This document shows, piece after piece, positions 8,639 through 17,363 of a stretch of DNA of 64,000 nt; position 1 is the first letter of the stretch; each line of letters starts with the position of its first letter. Origin of the DNA: Neobacillus ginsengisoli (GTDB taxonomy: Bacteria > Bacillota > Bacilli > Bacillales_B > DSM-18226); assembly GCF_030813055.1 (NCBI RefSeq), contig NZ_JAUSTW010000009.1, positions 62,001 through 126,000 of the forward strand, read 5' to 3'. The translations under genes were made by a program, and so were the position numbers. The notes under the pieces were generated by a model. It was not told the DNA's origin and did not search any database. It worked only from the letters and a program-made list of their open reading frames with translations.

Positions 8639-10426
8639 CTAGATTTTCGAGAATTCTTCTACTAGCTTTCCAAATCGTTTTAATGAATTTTCAATCGAAT
8701 CAGGTGTTGTTAAATCTACACCTGTCTTTTTCAATAATTCTAAAGGATAATCCGAACTGCCGCTTTTTAGAAATTCCAAATATGAATGGAGTGTTTCCTG
8801 ATCGCCATCAAGAATCTGTGTTGCCAAATGAATTGCTGAAGCAAATCCTGTTGCATATTTATATACATAAAAAGGACGATAGAAATGCGGAATTCTTGAC
8901 CATCCATACTTCACTTCGTTATCAAATACGATCTCATCTCCATTGTATTCCCTGAATAAGGCTTCATAGGTTTGATTGAACACCTCTACATTCAACGGCA
9001 ATCCCTTATCAGCCATTTCATGTGTCTTTTTCTCAAACTCTGCAAACATCACTTGTGTAAAAAATGTTCCCTTAAATTGGTCAATAAAATGATTGATTAG
9101 GTGTTTACGAATGGCTGTATCCTTTTCATTGTTTAATAAATAGTTAATTAAAAGCACTTCATTAACTGTAGAAGCTACTTCTGCAACAAAAATGCTGTAA
9201 CGTGCTGTAATTTGCGGCTGGTGGTCAGAACTCAGTCTGCTGTGAACGCCGTGCCCGCACTCATGGACTAACGTGAATAAACTGTCCAAATCATCCCGAT
9301 GATTTAAGAGAATGTACGGATGAACACCATATATTCCGAGATTGTAGGCACCTGAACGCTTACCAGGTGTTTCGCGTACATCGATATAACTGCGGTCTTT
9401 AAATTCTTTTAGGATCTCTATATAGTCTTCCCCTAGAGGTGACAAAGCCTTGCACATAATTTCAAAGGCTTCTTCATAAGGAATCACAGGTTTTACTCCG
9501 CTAACAAGCGGAACGCTCATATCATATTGACGGAGTTCATCCAGTTTTAATTTTTCCTTTCGAATCTTCGTGTACTGATGGAGTGGTCCGATATTGTTTT
9601 TCGTCGTTTGAATTAGATTCTCATATACCTCTTTCGGTACCTTATCACCAAATAAAGCTTTTTCCAACACGGAAGGATAATGACGTATCCTAGACAGAGT
9701 AACATTATTTTTTATTGCTGCAGAAAGTGTGGAAGCAATGGAATTTTTTAATTGTACGTATGGCTTGTAATATGCCTTATAGGCTTCTCTACGCTTGTCG
9801 CGGTCTTCATCTTCGATTAATTTCGAATACATTCCCCGCGTTAGTTCCACACGTTCTCCTGATTCATCCGTAACTTCCCCAAACTTAATATCGGCATTAT
9901 TCATCATGCCAAAGGTATGAGTGGGAACGGAGAGTGCTTCACCCAATTGGGATAGGATTTCTTCTTGTTCCTTACTTAACACATGTTCTTTATAGCGGAA
10001 CGACTCCCATAAGTCCTCTTCAAAATAGGCTAACCCTTGCTCTTCGGAAATATATCCTTTTAATGTTTCTTTCTCAAGGCTCAATAAATAAGGCATAAAG
10101 AAGGAAGTCGCTGAACTTACCTTTACACTTAGTAGTTTGGCGCGGTCTAAAAAGACTTGAGCACTTGTATCCCTTGTATCCTCATCCACTTTCAACATGG
10201 CATAGGCATATACTTTGCTAAAACGAAAGGATAACTCCTCGTTTAGTTTAAGATATTGGTACAATGTATGACCATCTTGAATACCACCATCAGAAGCTTT
10301 TAACTTCCCAGCCATTTTTTCAATAACCTGATAATCTTCCTCCCATTTACTTTGTTCAAAATAAATATCTGCTAAATTCCATTTTTCATTTATTGGCACT
10401 TCAGTTCTGGAAGAGTATGTTTTCAA
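8639..10426 (-). CDS. pepF: oligoendopeptidase F (M3 metallopeptidase)
   Basis: A 595-residue cytosolic zinc peptidase with the family's normal length. The zinc motif HECGH (in TLVHECGHGVHS, about residue 383) gives two His ligands and the catalytic Glu; the downstream FVAEVASTVNE supplies the third ligand Glu. The N-terminal oligoendopeptidase domain (about 110-185) precedes the catalytic domain. PepF degrades peptides of roughly 7-17 residues. The ribosome binding site AAGGAGG is close to the ATG. It is 12 bases downstream of phhB and likely co-transcribed with it. Confidence 0.93.
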   Translation of the reverse strand: MKTYSSRTEVPINEKWNLADIYFEQSKWEEDYQVIEKMAGKLKASDGGIQDGHTLYQYLKLNEELSFRFSKVYAYAMLKVDEDTRDTSAQVFLDRAKLLSVKVSSATSFFMPYLLSLEKETLKGYISEEQGLAYFEEDLWESFRYKEHVLSKEQEEILSQLGEALSVPTHTFGMMNNADIKFGEVTDESGERVELTRGMYSKLIEDEDRDKRREAYKAYYKPYVQLKNSIASTLSAAIKNNVTLSRIRHYPSVLEKALFGDKVPKEVYENLIQTTKNNIGPLHQYTKIRKEKLKLDELRQYDMSVPLVSGVKPVIPYEEAFEIMCKALSPLGEDYIEILKEFKDRSYIDVRETPGKRSGAYNLGIYGVHPYILLNHRDDLDSLFTLVHECGHGVHSRLSSDHQPQITARYSIFVAEVASTVNEVLLINYLLNNEKDTAIRKHLINHFIDQFKGTFFTQVMFAEFEKKTHEMADKGLPLNVEVFNQTYEALFREYNGDEIVFDNEVKYGWSRIPHFYRPFYVYKYATGFASAIHLATQILDGDQETLHSYLEFLKSGSSDYPLELLKKTGVDLTTPDSIENSLKRFGKLVEEFSKI

Positions 10427-10438
10427 TTAAATGCCTCC

Positions 10439-10738
10439 TTATCCCTTTTTGATCTGTAAAAATAATTCATCATACTTGTTTGCTAAATCAAAATCTAATG
10501 CTGTTAAGCCTTTTGCATGCCAGGAGGTTATTTTTAGCGTAACTAATTTATAGTCGATTGAAATAAATGGGTGATGATTAGCTTTTTCAGACAAATTTGC
10601 AACCATTTGAACAAACTCAATGCCATTTAGATACTCTTGAAAACGATACTTTCTTTCAATCCATTTTTCTTCTGTTAACTTCCATTTTGGAACTGTTGCT
10701 AATTGTTCTTGAATCTCTTGCTCAGATAATTTTTCCAC
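10439..10738 (-). CDS. phhB: pterin-4-alpha-carbinolamine dehydratase
   Basis: The 99-residue protein matches the small PCD/DCoH fold: [15 protein letters not shown] holds the catalytic histidines and THxxxGLTxxD-like [15 protein letters not shown] follows. The enzyme recycles the 4a-hydroxy-pterin made by aromatic amino acid hydroxylases, though no phenylalanine hydroxylase is present in this window. The start is GTG with AAAGGAGATACTT in front. pepF begins 12 bases after its stop. Confidence 0.9.
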   Translation of the reverse strand: MEKLSEQEIQEQLATVPKWKLTEEKWIERKYRFQEYLNGIEFVQMVANLSEKANHHPFISIDYKLVTLKITSWHAKGLTALDFDLANKYDELFLQIKKG

Positions 10739-10848
10739 AAGTATCTCCTTTCAAAAACATCAAATAAATGTTTCTCTAATTCAAGTCTAATCTTATCAGG
10801 AATCAGCTCAGATTTCTGTTTTTGCATATTATAATTAACATAATAAAA

Positions 10849-10883
10849 TAAAAGGAGCTGTTATCTAAATAACACTCCCTTTG
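10849..10883 (-). terminator. terminator of the SDR gene
   Basis: On the minus strand AAAGGGAGTGTTAT pairs with ATAACAGCTCCTTTT (one bulge), followed by a T-rich stretch, 19 bases after the SDR stop. Confidence 0.75.
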
Positions 10884-10901
10884 TAAAATGTTTTCTTCTG
10901 G

Positions 10902-11669
10902 TTATTTTGGAGACATACGGATTGCACCGTCCAGTCGGATGGTTTCCCCATTAAGCATGACATTCTCGATAATGGACTGTGTTAATTGTGCATATTCGGA
11001 TGGCCTTCCTAATCTTGATGGAAAAGGTACCTGCTGCTCCAAGGCCGCTTTAGCTTTTTCTGACAAACTGCCAAATAAAGGAGTTTCTATGAGCCCTGGA
11101 GCAATGGTTACGACGCGGATCCCATTTTTAGCAAGATCACGGGCAATTGGCAGGGTCATGCCTACTACACCGCCTTTTGAAGCACTATAGGCCGCCTGCC
11201 CAATTTGACCATCAAAGGCCGCAACGGAGGCCGTATTGATGATGACACCACGTTCTCCTTCTTCATTTGCCGAAAAAGTGACCAATTTTTCGGCTGCAAG
11301 CCGAATGACATTAAAGGTGCCAATTAAATTGACTTGAATAACTTTTTTGAAATGATCATAATCATGGGCTTTGTTTTTACTTACTGTTTTTTCAGCAAGG
11401 CCTATACCAGCACAATTAATAACTGTATTGAAAGGACCCAATTGCTGTAAAGTTACGTTAATGGCATTTTGAACATCTTCATCACTTGTTACATCTGTCT
11501 TAATGAAAATTGCATTTTCACCTAATTCTTCAGCTAACCGGTTTCCTTTTGCTTCTCCGAGATCGAGAATAGCAGCCATCCCGCCATTTCTAACAATATT
11601 ACGGACAGTTGCTTCCCCAAGCCCGGAGGCTCCCCCTGTTACAATCGCAATCGAATCTTGTATTTTCAT
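10902..11669 (-). CDS. short-chain dehydrogenase, 3-hydroxyacyl-CoA dehydrogenase type II-like
   Basis: A 255-residue classical SDR. The NAD-binding motif [11 protein letters not shown] is near residues 11-21, the catalytic Ser lies in [11 protein letters not shown] and the Tyr/Lys pair in AAYSASKGG. The overall sequence resembles HSD17B10-type enzymes that oxidise 3-hydroxyacyl-CoA (for example 2-methyl-3-hydroxybutyryl-CoA in isoleucine breakdown); the substrate is inferred. The start is set at the ATG at 11669, 9 bases after GAGAGGA; two earlier in-frame ATGs (11687 and 11675) have poor spacing. It has its own terminator and is not part of a larger operon. Confidence 0.82.
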   Translation of the reverse strand: MKIQDSIAIVTGGASGLGEATVRNIVRNGGMAAILDLGEAKGNRLAEELGENAIFIKTDVTSDEDVQNAINVTLQQLGPFNTVINCAGIGLAEKTVSKNKAHDYDHFKKVIQVNLIGTFNVIRLAAEKLVTFSANEEGERGVIINTASVAAFDGQIGQAAYSASKGGVVGMTLPIARDLAKNGIRVVTIAPGLIETPLFGSLSEKAKAALEQQVPFPSRLGRPSEYAQLTQSIIENVMLNGETIRLDGAIRMSPK

Positions 11670-11782
11670 TTGCATTGTTCCTCTCATTTAATCTATTTAT
11701 TTTGAAACGAATGTCAGCGTTTACATTTATTAAAATAATAACAATTTTCTGATAATTCTTCAAGAAAGTTAAGAATATAAAA

Positions 11783-11818
11783 AATAAACAAAGTGGTTAA
11801 CCACCTTGTTTATTTTAG
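11783..11818. terminator. symmetrical terminator after the extradiol dioxygenase gene
   Basis: AAAATAAACAAAGTGGTT pairs with AACCACCTTGTTTATTTT; it is nearly a perfect palindrome and lies downstream of the minus-strand dioxygenase. Confidence 0.85.
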
Positions 11819-11864
11819 GTCACTTCCATATTCCTTTGCTCGAAAAAACATCTGCTACATAATT

Positions 11865-12647
11865 TTATTCCCCAAACTGCCACACACTATGACTTAGGTT
11901 CCCATACCGAAAGCTGCGATGGAGCAAGGTTGCTTCTTGCTGATCATCTGCTGCTCCCATTGCGTAAAAAAGTGGAATGAAATGCTCATTTCCATAAGGA
12001 GGCACAGCAACTTCTGAGGATGGAGCAAGTGAATGATAGTTGAATAGACTTTCAACATCCCATGTATTTAGATGATGTGCCAACCAATTATCAAACTCAA
12101 GTGCCCATTGATCAACCTGCCCATTGTCAGCCCATTTCAAAGCTCTTAGATTATGGACAGTGCCGCCGCTGCCAATAATCATCATATCATTTGCTCTTAA
12201 CACAGATAAGGCTTTCCCGATTTTATATTGCTCCATTGGTGTAAGCAGCGGATTGACTGACATTGCAATCACGGGAATATCAGCATTCGGATAAAGTAAC
12301 CGCAGGACCACCCACGCACCATGATCCAATCCACGCTTGGTTTCGATGTTGAATGAAACACCGCTTTTTGCGAACAAATCCGTTATCTCTTGGGAAACTT
12401 CATGATTTCCTTTTGCCGGATATTGGATTGTGTATAATGCCGGGTCAAATCCGCCGAAATCATAAATCGTACTATATTGATCGACCTTACTCACTCTTTG
12501 GACCGGAGCTTCCCAATGAGCTGAAAATAATACAATCGCCTTTGGACGAGGCAAATTTTGGCCTAATTGATTTAAAAACTCAGTATATTCATTTTTCTCA
12601 ATAGCTAATAAAGGAGCACCATGTGCGAAAAAGAATGATGGTATCAT
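11865..12647 (-). CDS. class III extradiol ring-cleavage dioxygenase (LigB / DOPA 4,5-dioxygenase-like)
   Basis: A 260-residue LigB-fold protein with FFAHGAP at the N-terminus (first metal His), LFSAHWE near residue 41 (second metal His) and GSGGTVHNL in the C-terminal half. Bacterial relatives (YgiD type) cleave catecholic substrates such as DOPA; the natural substrate here is unknown. It starts 24 bases after the stop of the carboxylesterase upstream with ribosome binding site GGGGGAAGGA, so the two form an operon. The pair lies opposite an XRE-cupin regulator. Pairing of a ring-cleavage enzyme with an MhqD-type hydrolase resembles the logic of quinone-resistance loci such as the one at 36.8-40 kb. 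Confidence 0.85.
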   Translation of the reverse strand: MIPSFFFAHGAPLLAIEKNEYTEFLNQLGQNLPRPKAIVLFSAHWEAPVQRVSKVDQYSTIYDFGGFDPALYTIQYPAKGNHEVSQEITDLFAKSGVSFNIETKRGLDHGAWVVLRLLYPNADIPVIAMSVNPLLTPMEQYKIGKALSVLRANDMMIIGSGGTVHNLRALKWADNGQVDQWALEFDNWLAHHLNTWDVESLFNYHSLAPSSEVAVPPYGNEHFIPLFYAMGAADDQQEATLLHRSFRYGNLSHSVWQFGE

Positions 12648-12671
12648 GTTCCTTCCCCCTTTTAATTTAAC

Positions 12672-13316
12672 TTAACTCTCCAACTGTTTTTGTAACCATG
12701 TCAAAAAGTCCTGTTGGTTTTTCAATGAAACCGCATGCCCTTCTTCGTACGTTTGGAAGGTTACATTTGCCCCTAATTCCTGGAAATAATCATCATTGGC
12801 AACTCCCCATTCATATGGGAGGACATGATCCATATTACCATGTGAAATAAATAACGATAATTTATTGACAGGTTTAATGTCATATTCTTCTTTTACGAAT
12901 GCCGGGATATACCCGCTTAGAGCAACAATGCCTTTGATTCGATTCCCCAGTTTCAGACCAAGTGTCATTGCAAGGATTGCCCCTTGGCTAAACCCTAGTA
13001 AGAACAACCGGCTTTTGTCTAATGGGTATTGTTCACAAGCATAATCAATAAAGCTGGAAAGCCGGTTTACCCCATGATCAAATACTGCCCGATGTGGTTT
13101 TCCATAGCCTTGAATCGTAAAATAGGCAAATCCCGGAGGCTGTGGTAAATGTCCACGAATACTGAAAATGTAAAACTGCTCTTCTAACCCGTCAACCAAG
13201 GACAGCATTTTTTGTTCATTGCTGCCAATTCCATGCATGACAAACAATGCCGGATAGGTTTTATCAGGATCAATTTGTACTGGTCTTCTCAGTTCATAAA
13301 CCATCGATGAATTCAT
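12672..13316 (-). CDS. phospholipase/carboxylesterase family alpha/beta hydrolase (MhqD-like)
   Basis: The 214-residue hydrolase has the nucleophile elbow GFSQGA (about residue 104), an acid in SHGNMDHVLP and the His in EEGHAVS, giving a complete Ser-Asp-His triad. It starts VMHGIGSNEQ, the oxyanion loop of the family. It is related to, but clearly different from, the hydrolase at 36779 that sits inside the mhq locus. First gene of a two-gene operon with the extradiol dioxygenase. The ribosome binding site AAGGGATGA precedes the ATG. It is transcribed divergently from the XRE-cupin gene across a 127-base region with repeated sequences. Confidence 0.82.
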   Translation of the reverse strand: MNSSMVYELRRPVQIDPDKTYPALFVMHGIGSNEQKMLSLVDGLEEQFYIFSIRGHLPQPPGFAYFTIQGYGKPHRAVFDHGVNRLSSFIDYACEQYPLDKSRLFLLGFSQGAILAMTLGLKLGNRIKGIVALSGYIPAFVKEEYDIKPVNKLSLFISHGNMDHVLPYEWGVANDDYFQELGANVTFQTYEEGHAVSLKNQQDFLTWLQKQLES

Positions 13317-13348
13317 ATATGATCATCCCTTTTTGGTTTTTAAATATG

Positions 13349-13368
13349 AATATTTGTTTTTTATAAGG
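13349..13368. promoter_or_regulatory. candidate operator repeat, copy 1
   Basis: AATATTTGTTTTTTATAAGG lies in the divergent promoter region; a close copy lies at 13416-13433. Candidate binding site for the XRE-cupin regulator. The region is AT-rich, so chance is possible. Confidence 0.35.
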
Positions 13369-13415
13369 TTACAATTTATCCTATAGATTGTCAACGAATT
13401 ATTTGCTAATATGTA

Positions 13416-13433
13416 AATATGTTTTTTATTAGG
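13416..13433. promoter_or_regulatory. candidate operator repeat, copy 2
   Basis: AATATGTTTTTTATTAGG, the second copy, ends about 10 bases before the regulator's start, which would allow autorepression. Confidence 0.35.
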
Positions 13434-13443
13434 AAACTACGAG

Positions 13444-13992
13444 GTGGTTAAACTGGATATTGGATCCAAAATTCGTTCGATTCGAAAAAGGAAAAAAGTT
13501 ACTATTGCGCAAATGTGTGAGGGAACAGGGCTATCTAAGGGGTTTATTAGTAATGTTGAAAATAATAATACTTCTCCTTCGATTAATACGCTGCAGACCA
13601 TTGCTAGCTTTTTAGAGGTTCCACTGCCTTATTTATTACTTGAAAAGAAACAGCATATGCGGTTTGTTCGAAAAAATGAAAGATCAAACAGTACGTTTAA
13701 TAACTTAAAAATCGAGCATATTTCTTCAAAAGGCGGCTTGAGGATGATGAGTGTGGAGTTCCCCCCAGGAGCATCGATTGGTGAAGCCCATGCTCACGAG
13801 GGAGAGGAGTGTCATTTGGTCTTAGAAGGCACGGTTCTTGCAGAACAAGGAGAGGATTCCATCATCCTTGAAGAAGGTGATTCTTTTAGCTGGAATGCAA
13901 GCGTCCCGCATTCCGTTAAAAATATTGGTGATGGAAAAGCAGTTGTTTTAATCTCAGTTTACTCGGATACGGAGCTAAATGACTTATTTTAA
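13444..13992 (+). CDS. XRE-family regulator with C-terminal cupin domain
   Basis: The 182-residue protein has an N-terminal helix-turn-helix (about residues 5-60; VTIAQMCEGTGLSKGFISNVE with PSINTL after it) and a cupin domain (about 105-175; HAHEGEECHLVLEG, then GDSFSWNASVPHSVKN). In this family the cupin senses a small ligand and the HTH represses or activates nearby genes. It is divergent from the carboxylesterase-dioxygenase operon, its likely target. The start is taken as GTG at 13444 with a weak AGGAAA site; the exact start is uncertain by a few codons. Confidence 0.85.
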   Translation: MVKLDIGSKIRSIRKRKKVTIAQMCEGTGLSKGFISNVENNNTSPSINTLQTIASFLEVPLPYLLLEKKQHMRFVRKNERSNSTFNNLKIEHISSKGGLRMMSVEFPPGASIGEAHAHEGEECHLVLEGTVLAEQGEDSIILEEGDSFSWNASVPHSVKNIGDGKAVVLISVYSDTELNDLF

Positions 13993-14004
13993 AGGCAATT
14001 TGGG

Positions 14005-14036
14005 AAAGAGGAACCAATTTCTGGTTCCTCTTTTAA
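14005..14036 (+). terminator. terminator of the XRE-cupin gene
   Basis: AAAGAGGAACCA / TGGTTCCTCTTTT with a 5-base loop and T run. Confidence 0.88.
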
Positions 14037-14070
14037 AAGGTCCTATAAAGACAAAAACTAACAAATGAAA

Positions 14071-14185
14071 GTCCCTTTGAAGGACATTTCTTCGGTTCCC
14101 AGAGCGGGTTTTGTCCTTGAAAACCCGGTTGAAGGACATTTTCCTAATCAAATGTGGAATTTAATCCTCGAAGAGAGAATATGTC
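14071..14185. repeat. repeat-like intergenic element with AAGGACATT motifs
   Basis: About 115 bases hold two copies of GAAGGACATTT, the variants GTCCTTGA and ATGTCCTTTA, and a hairpin CGGGTTTT-GTCCTTG-AAAACCCG at about 14105-14127. No reading frame is present. It looks like a small non-coding intergenic repeat of the type scattered in Bacillus genomes; whether other copies exist cannot be seen here apart from a partly similar GGACATT element near 61690. Confidence 0.35.
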
Positions 14186-14199
14186 CTTTAATATGCCGC

Positions 14200-14991
14200 C
14201 TAATTTTCAATTTCTAATAAAAACCCCTGTATTTCGTTAAGAAGAGCATCCGGATTCTCATACATGCTCATATGTCCGGAATCTTTTATTATTATCTGTT
14301 TAATATTCCCTTTCGTAACCGAAAATGTTTTTTCGGAAGGAATAATCTGATCCTTTTCCCCAGCAACTAATAGAACCGGCAAATCGGTTCCTTCTAAGAC
14401 ATGATTACGATTCGGACGGTCCTTCATCGCAAGCAAAGTACTCATGGCACCTTGGGGAAGAGTACCATAACCAATAGTTTTTGCTGTTGCAACATATTCT
14501 TTATCCAAATGATCCGGTGAAAATAGTTTTGGAACCAAACCGTCAATAAGAGAATGAATACCATTTTGCATAACTTTTTCGACATTGGCAGCCCTGCCCT
14601 TTTTGGCCTCATCTGAATCAGGAAAAGCAGTTGAATGAACCAATGAGAAGCCATTCAACCGGTCACTGTATTTTTCGGCAAATGCAAGTGTTATATACCC
14701 GCCCAATGAGTGGCCAAACATGGTTACGTTTTGCAGCTTCAATTCATCTAAAAATTCCTTCAAAAGGTCAGCAAGTTTTTCAATCGTAAATGTTTCCTTA
14801 AATAAGCTTGAGCCCCCATGTCCTGGAAGATCAGGTGCGATCACTCGATTATTTTCTGCCAGCCTCGGAATTACCTTTTCCCAATAGCCGGAGCTACCGC
14901 AAAATCCGTGAAGGAGGATAATGGGCTTTCCTTCTCCTTGATCCAAATAGGTTAATTTCGAATTCTCCATGCTAAGCTTTTTTGTTTCCAA
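14200..14991 (-). CDS. alpha/beta hydrolase
   Basis: A 263-residue alpha/beta hydrolase with the oxyanion loop LLHGFCGSSGYW, the nucleophile elbow GHSLGG (about residue 95), the acid in VAGEKDQIIPSE and the His in DSGHMSMYE. It resembles MenH/BioH-like or esterase-type hydrolases; the substrate is unknown and there is no men context here. The start is TTG at 14991 with GGAGTG upstream at somewhat long spacing; the ATG at 14970 is the alternative. It stands alone. Confidence 0.78.
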   Translation of the reverse strand: METKKLSMENSKLTYLDQGEGKPIILLHGFCGSSGYWEKVIPRLAENNRVIAPDLPGHGGSSLFKETFTIEKLADLLKEFLDELKLQNVTMFGHSLGGYITLAFAEKYSDRLNGFSLVHSTAFPDSDEAKKGRAANVEKVMQNGIHSLIDGLVPKLFSPDHLDKEYVATAKTIGYGTLPQGAMSTLLAMKDRPNRNHVLEGTDLPVLLVAGEKDQIIPSEKTFSVTKGNIKQIIIKDSGHMSMYENPDALLNEIQGFLLEIEN

Positions 14992-15046
14992 CGCTTATAC
15001 ACTCCATTCACTATTAGTTACTATTATTGTATACCTTCAAAATAGA

Positions 15047-15081
15047 AAAAAGCATAACATCCAAAAGACGTAATGCTTTAA
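15047..15081 (-). terminator. weak terminator after the 82-residue ORF
   Basis: AAAGCATTAC pairs with GTTATGCTTT (one mismatch) and is followed by TTTCTATT on the minus strand. Confidence 0.5.
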
Positions 15082-15094
15082 GTTCTTAATGGTT

Positions 15095-15343
15095 TCAACC
15101 TATTTGTTCTTCATTATTTTCGGTATTCAAAAATAATCTTTTAGTTGGAATGAGGGTAAGATTATCTTTTTTTAATAAATAGTTTAAATGTTCAAGCGGC
15201 ATTGAACCACGGCCCTTACTATCTCCAAGCATGAATTGGACAGTTATTCCATTATTACTCAATACAGTCATGGACTCAGCGGAATTGAAAAATTCTTTTA
15301 CTGCTTGAGAAATTTGATATTTTGTACCCACGTCAATTGACAT
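15095..15343 (-). CDS. small conserved-looking cytosolic protein of unknown function
   Basis: The ATG at 15343 follows AAGGAGCGAAAAA and gives 82 residues (MSIDVGTKYQISQAVKEFF); an in-frame codon 45 bases upstream lacks a site. No membrane segment or signal is present. The N-terminal half is helical, the C-terminal part carries a LIPTKRLF strand and an acidic tail. I do not recognise the family. Single gene with a weak terminator. Confidence 0.6.
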   Translation of the reverse strand: MSIDVGTKYQISQAVKEFFNSAESMTVLSNNGITVQFMLGDSKGRGSMPLEHLNYLLKKDNLTLIPTKRLFLNTENNEEQIG

Positions 15344-15492
15344 TTTTTCGCTCCTTAATAAAATAGTTTCTCTATTAGTATAACTCAATACATTCTATAC
15401 ATACGTAATATTTCCAAGTGAAGAGGGTGTGGAGTCTTCTACCGGCAACTTCTCTTTATATTAAACATTATTTTTATTATATAAATCTGTGT

Positions 15493-15498
15493 TATAAT
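15493..15498 (+). promoter_or_regulatory. -10 element of the NCS2 permease gene
   Basis: A perfect TATAAT, in a TGTTATAAT context, lies about 60 bases before the start; the -35 region (around 15470) is poor. Confidence 0.5.
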
Positions 15499-15559
15499 AT
15501 TTTTCGGCATAAGTATGAATAAATACTAAATGCGGGTGGGAGAGGGAGCAAACGAAAGT

Positions 15560-16858
15560 GTGATAAATATGAAAGGAGTTTTCAAGTTTAAAGAGAACAA
15601 GACAAATTTGAAAAAGGAGGTTACCGCAGGTTTAACATCATTTTTTTCCATCATCTACATTATCGCAGTGAATGGACATATTCTTCAGGATGCGGGAATA
15701 CCGCTTGAAGCGGGTATTATTGCGACCGTATTTTCTTCGCTGGTTGGCTGTTTGTTGGTAGCGTTCATCGCGAATGCACCGTTAATTATTGTTCCGGGAA
15801 TGGGGATTAATGCTTTATTCACTTATACGTTAGTAGGTTCCTTAGGATTAAATTATATGGAAGCCTTAGGGGCAGTCGTTCTTTCCGGCGTTCTATTCGC
15901 ATTAGTAGCCTTTAGTAAATTATCAGTGATTATCTCAAGATCAATTCCAACCTCTTTAAAGGAAGCGATTACGGTCGGAATAGGGTTATTTATTGCCTTT
16001 ATTGGCCTGCAAAAAAGCGGAATTGTTGTGGGAAATACCCATAACTTCGTTGGTCTTGGTAATTTATCTTCATCAATTGTCATCGCTTCGATTATCAATC
16101 TTATCATTACTCTGTTTTTATTTTTGAAAAAAGTGCCAGGGAATTTTTTAATCAGCATTATCATAGGTACCATTACATCCTATTTTTTAGGCGTGATTAA
16201 TTTTTCCCACATCGATACTAGTTTCATTACTTTTGAGAATTATAAGCATGTATTTCTTAGCTTTGATCTTAGGAAATTTACGACAATCCCTTTTTGGACA
16301 GCTACCTTCTCAATGACATTAGTTTTGGTTTTTGAGAATATCGGCCTCCTTCATTCCCAAGTTGATGGAATGCTGAAGGCTCCTGAAAAAAACAGCAAAT
16401 CCTTAAAAGCAATCTCCATTTCTGCGATAGTCTGCGGATTATTAGGTACCAGTCCGACGGTCTCTACTGTTGAAACGGCTGCAGGAATCACTGCCGGTGG
16501 AAGAACAGGTTTAACCTCTGTGGTAACAGGTTCCTTCATTTTATTGTCCCTTTTCTTCCTGCCTTTTATAAAATTAGTTCCCAATACCGCCATTGCACCG
16601 ATTCTTATAATTTTGGGCGGTTTGATGTTAACAAATATTGTCAATATCGATTTTGCGGATTTCACTGAAGCGTTTCCTGCTTTTCTAATCATGATAATGA
16701 TCCCATTAACCTACAGTATTGTGGATGGGATTGCGTTCGGATTTATTGCGTATCCGTTAGTTAAGCTTTTTACCAACAAGCATAAACAACTGTCTCTATC
16801 AATATTTATTATTTCTTTTTTGTTCTTAACTAATTTTCTATTACATTCTTTAGGTTAA
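15560..16858 (+). CDS. pbuG: NCS2 (AzgA-type) purine permease, guanine/hypoxanthine transporter PbuG-like
   Basis: A roughly 432-residue membrane protein with about 12-13 membrane spans. Family marks: EVTAGLTSFFSIIYIIAVN at the N-terminus, IVPGMGINALFTY, TSLKEAITVGIGLFIAFIGLQ and TSPTVSTVETAAGITAGGRTG. Relatives import guanine and hypoxanthine with protons. The start is uncertain: GTG at 15560 lies 11 bases after AGGGAG, ATG at 15569 is an alternative and ATG at 15530 lacks a site. Upstream sequence at 15395-15460 resembles part of a purine riboswitch but is incomplete and lies before the promoter. Confidence 0.88.
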   Translation: MINMKGVFKFKENKTNLKKEVTAGLTSFFSIIYIIAVNGHILQDAGIPLEAGIIATVFSSLVGCLLVAFIANAPLIIVPGMGINALFTYTLVGSLGLNYMEALGAVVLSGVLFALVAFSKLSVIISRSIPTSLKEAITVGIGLFIAFIGLQKSGIVVGNTHNFVGLGNLSSSIVIASIINLIITLFLFLKKVPGNFLISIIIGTITSYFLGVINFSHIDTSFITFENYKHVFLSFDLRKFTTIPFWTATFSMTLVLVFENIGLLHSQVDGMLKAPEKNSKSLKAISISAIVCGLLGTSPTVSTVETAAGITAGGRTGLTSVVTGSFILLSLFFLPFIKLVPNTAIAPILIILGGLMLTNIVNIDFADFTEAFPAFLIMIMIPLTYSIVDGIAFGFIAYPLVKLFTNKHKQLSLSIFIISFLFLTNFLLHSLG

Positions 16859-16864
16859 CAAAAT

Positions 16865-16892
16865 AAAGAGAGGGTGATCCCCTCTCTTTTGT
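16865..16892. terminator. terminator between permease and DUF1292 genes
   Basis: AAAGAGAGGG-TGAT-CCCTCTCTTT with T and A runs on the two sides; serves the permease and probably the converging gene. Confidence 0.82.
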
Positions 16893-16895
16893 ATC

Positions 16896-17168
16896 TTATT
16901 CTTCTTCCTCGTCCATGATTTCGTCAAACTTAACTGAAACTTTTTCAAATTCTTCATCGCTTTCAATTGCTGCTAGATCACCTTCTTGATCGACCTTTAA
17001 GAAGAAAATATCAATATCGTCATCACTTTCTTCCTGAATATCCTCAACAAAGGCTACAGCCACATAATTGATTCCTTCAATATTAATCGATGCAAGCACT
17101 TCAACCTCTTGCTCCTCGTCATTCTCATCGCTAATGCTAAAGATTTCTCCGACTTCAATCTTACTCAT
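16896..17168 (-). CDS. DUF1292 family protein (YrzB-like)
   Basis: The 90-residue, strongly acidic protein (pI low; ends DEEEE) matches the DUF1292 pattern in its GEIFSISDENDEEQEVEVLA opening, INYVAVAFVE core and FLKVDQEG strand. Relatives (B. subtilis YrzB) are widespread in Firmicutes and have no assigned function. The start at 17168 follows AGAGGAGA; the in-frame ATG 24 bases upstream overlaps that site. Isolated from its usual ruvX/yrrK neighbours, so it is probably a paralogue. Confidence 0.78.
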   Translation of the reverse strand: MSKIEVGEIFSISDENDEEQEVEVLASINIEGINYVAVAFVEDIQEESDDDIDIFFLKVDQEGDLAAIESDEEFEKVSVKFDEIMDEEEE

Positions 17169-17363
17169 TGGACATTCTCCTCTCATTTTCATAATTCCCT
17201 CATTCGACAGTATTTCTAAAAGTACTGGAATTAATGCTAAAAATATACATTTAAATTATGCAGGATTGTTTTTTACCTAGAAATTTTCATAAAAAATTAA
17301 CAATTCTTTAAGAAAAGAAAAGTTTATGGTTCCATATATTAGGGAAGAAGGAGGTGAGGGAAG

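Noticed and set aside
15395..15460. Working purine riboswitch
   Set aside because: The P3 and P1 3' strands are missing and the promoter lies downstream; kept only as a possible relic.
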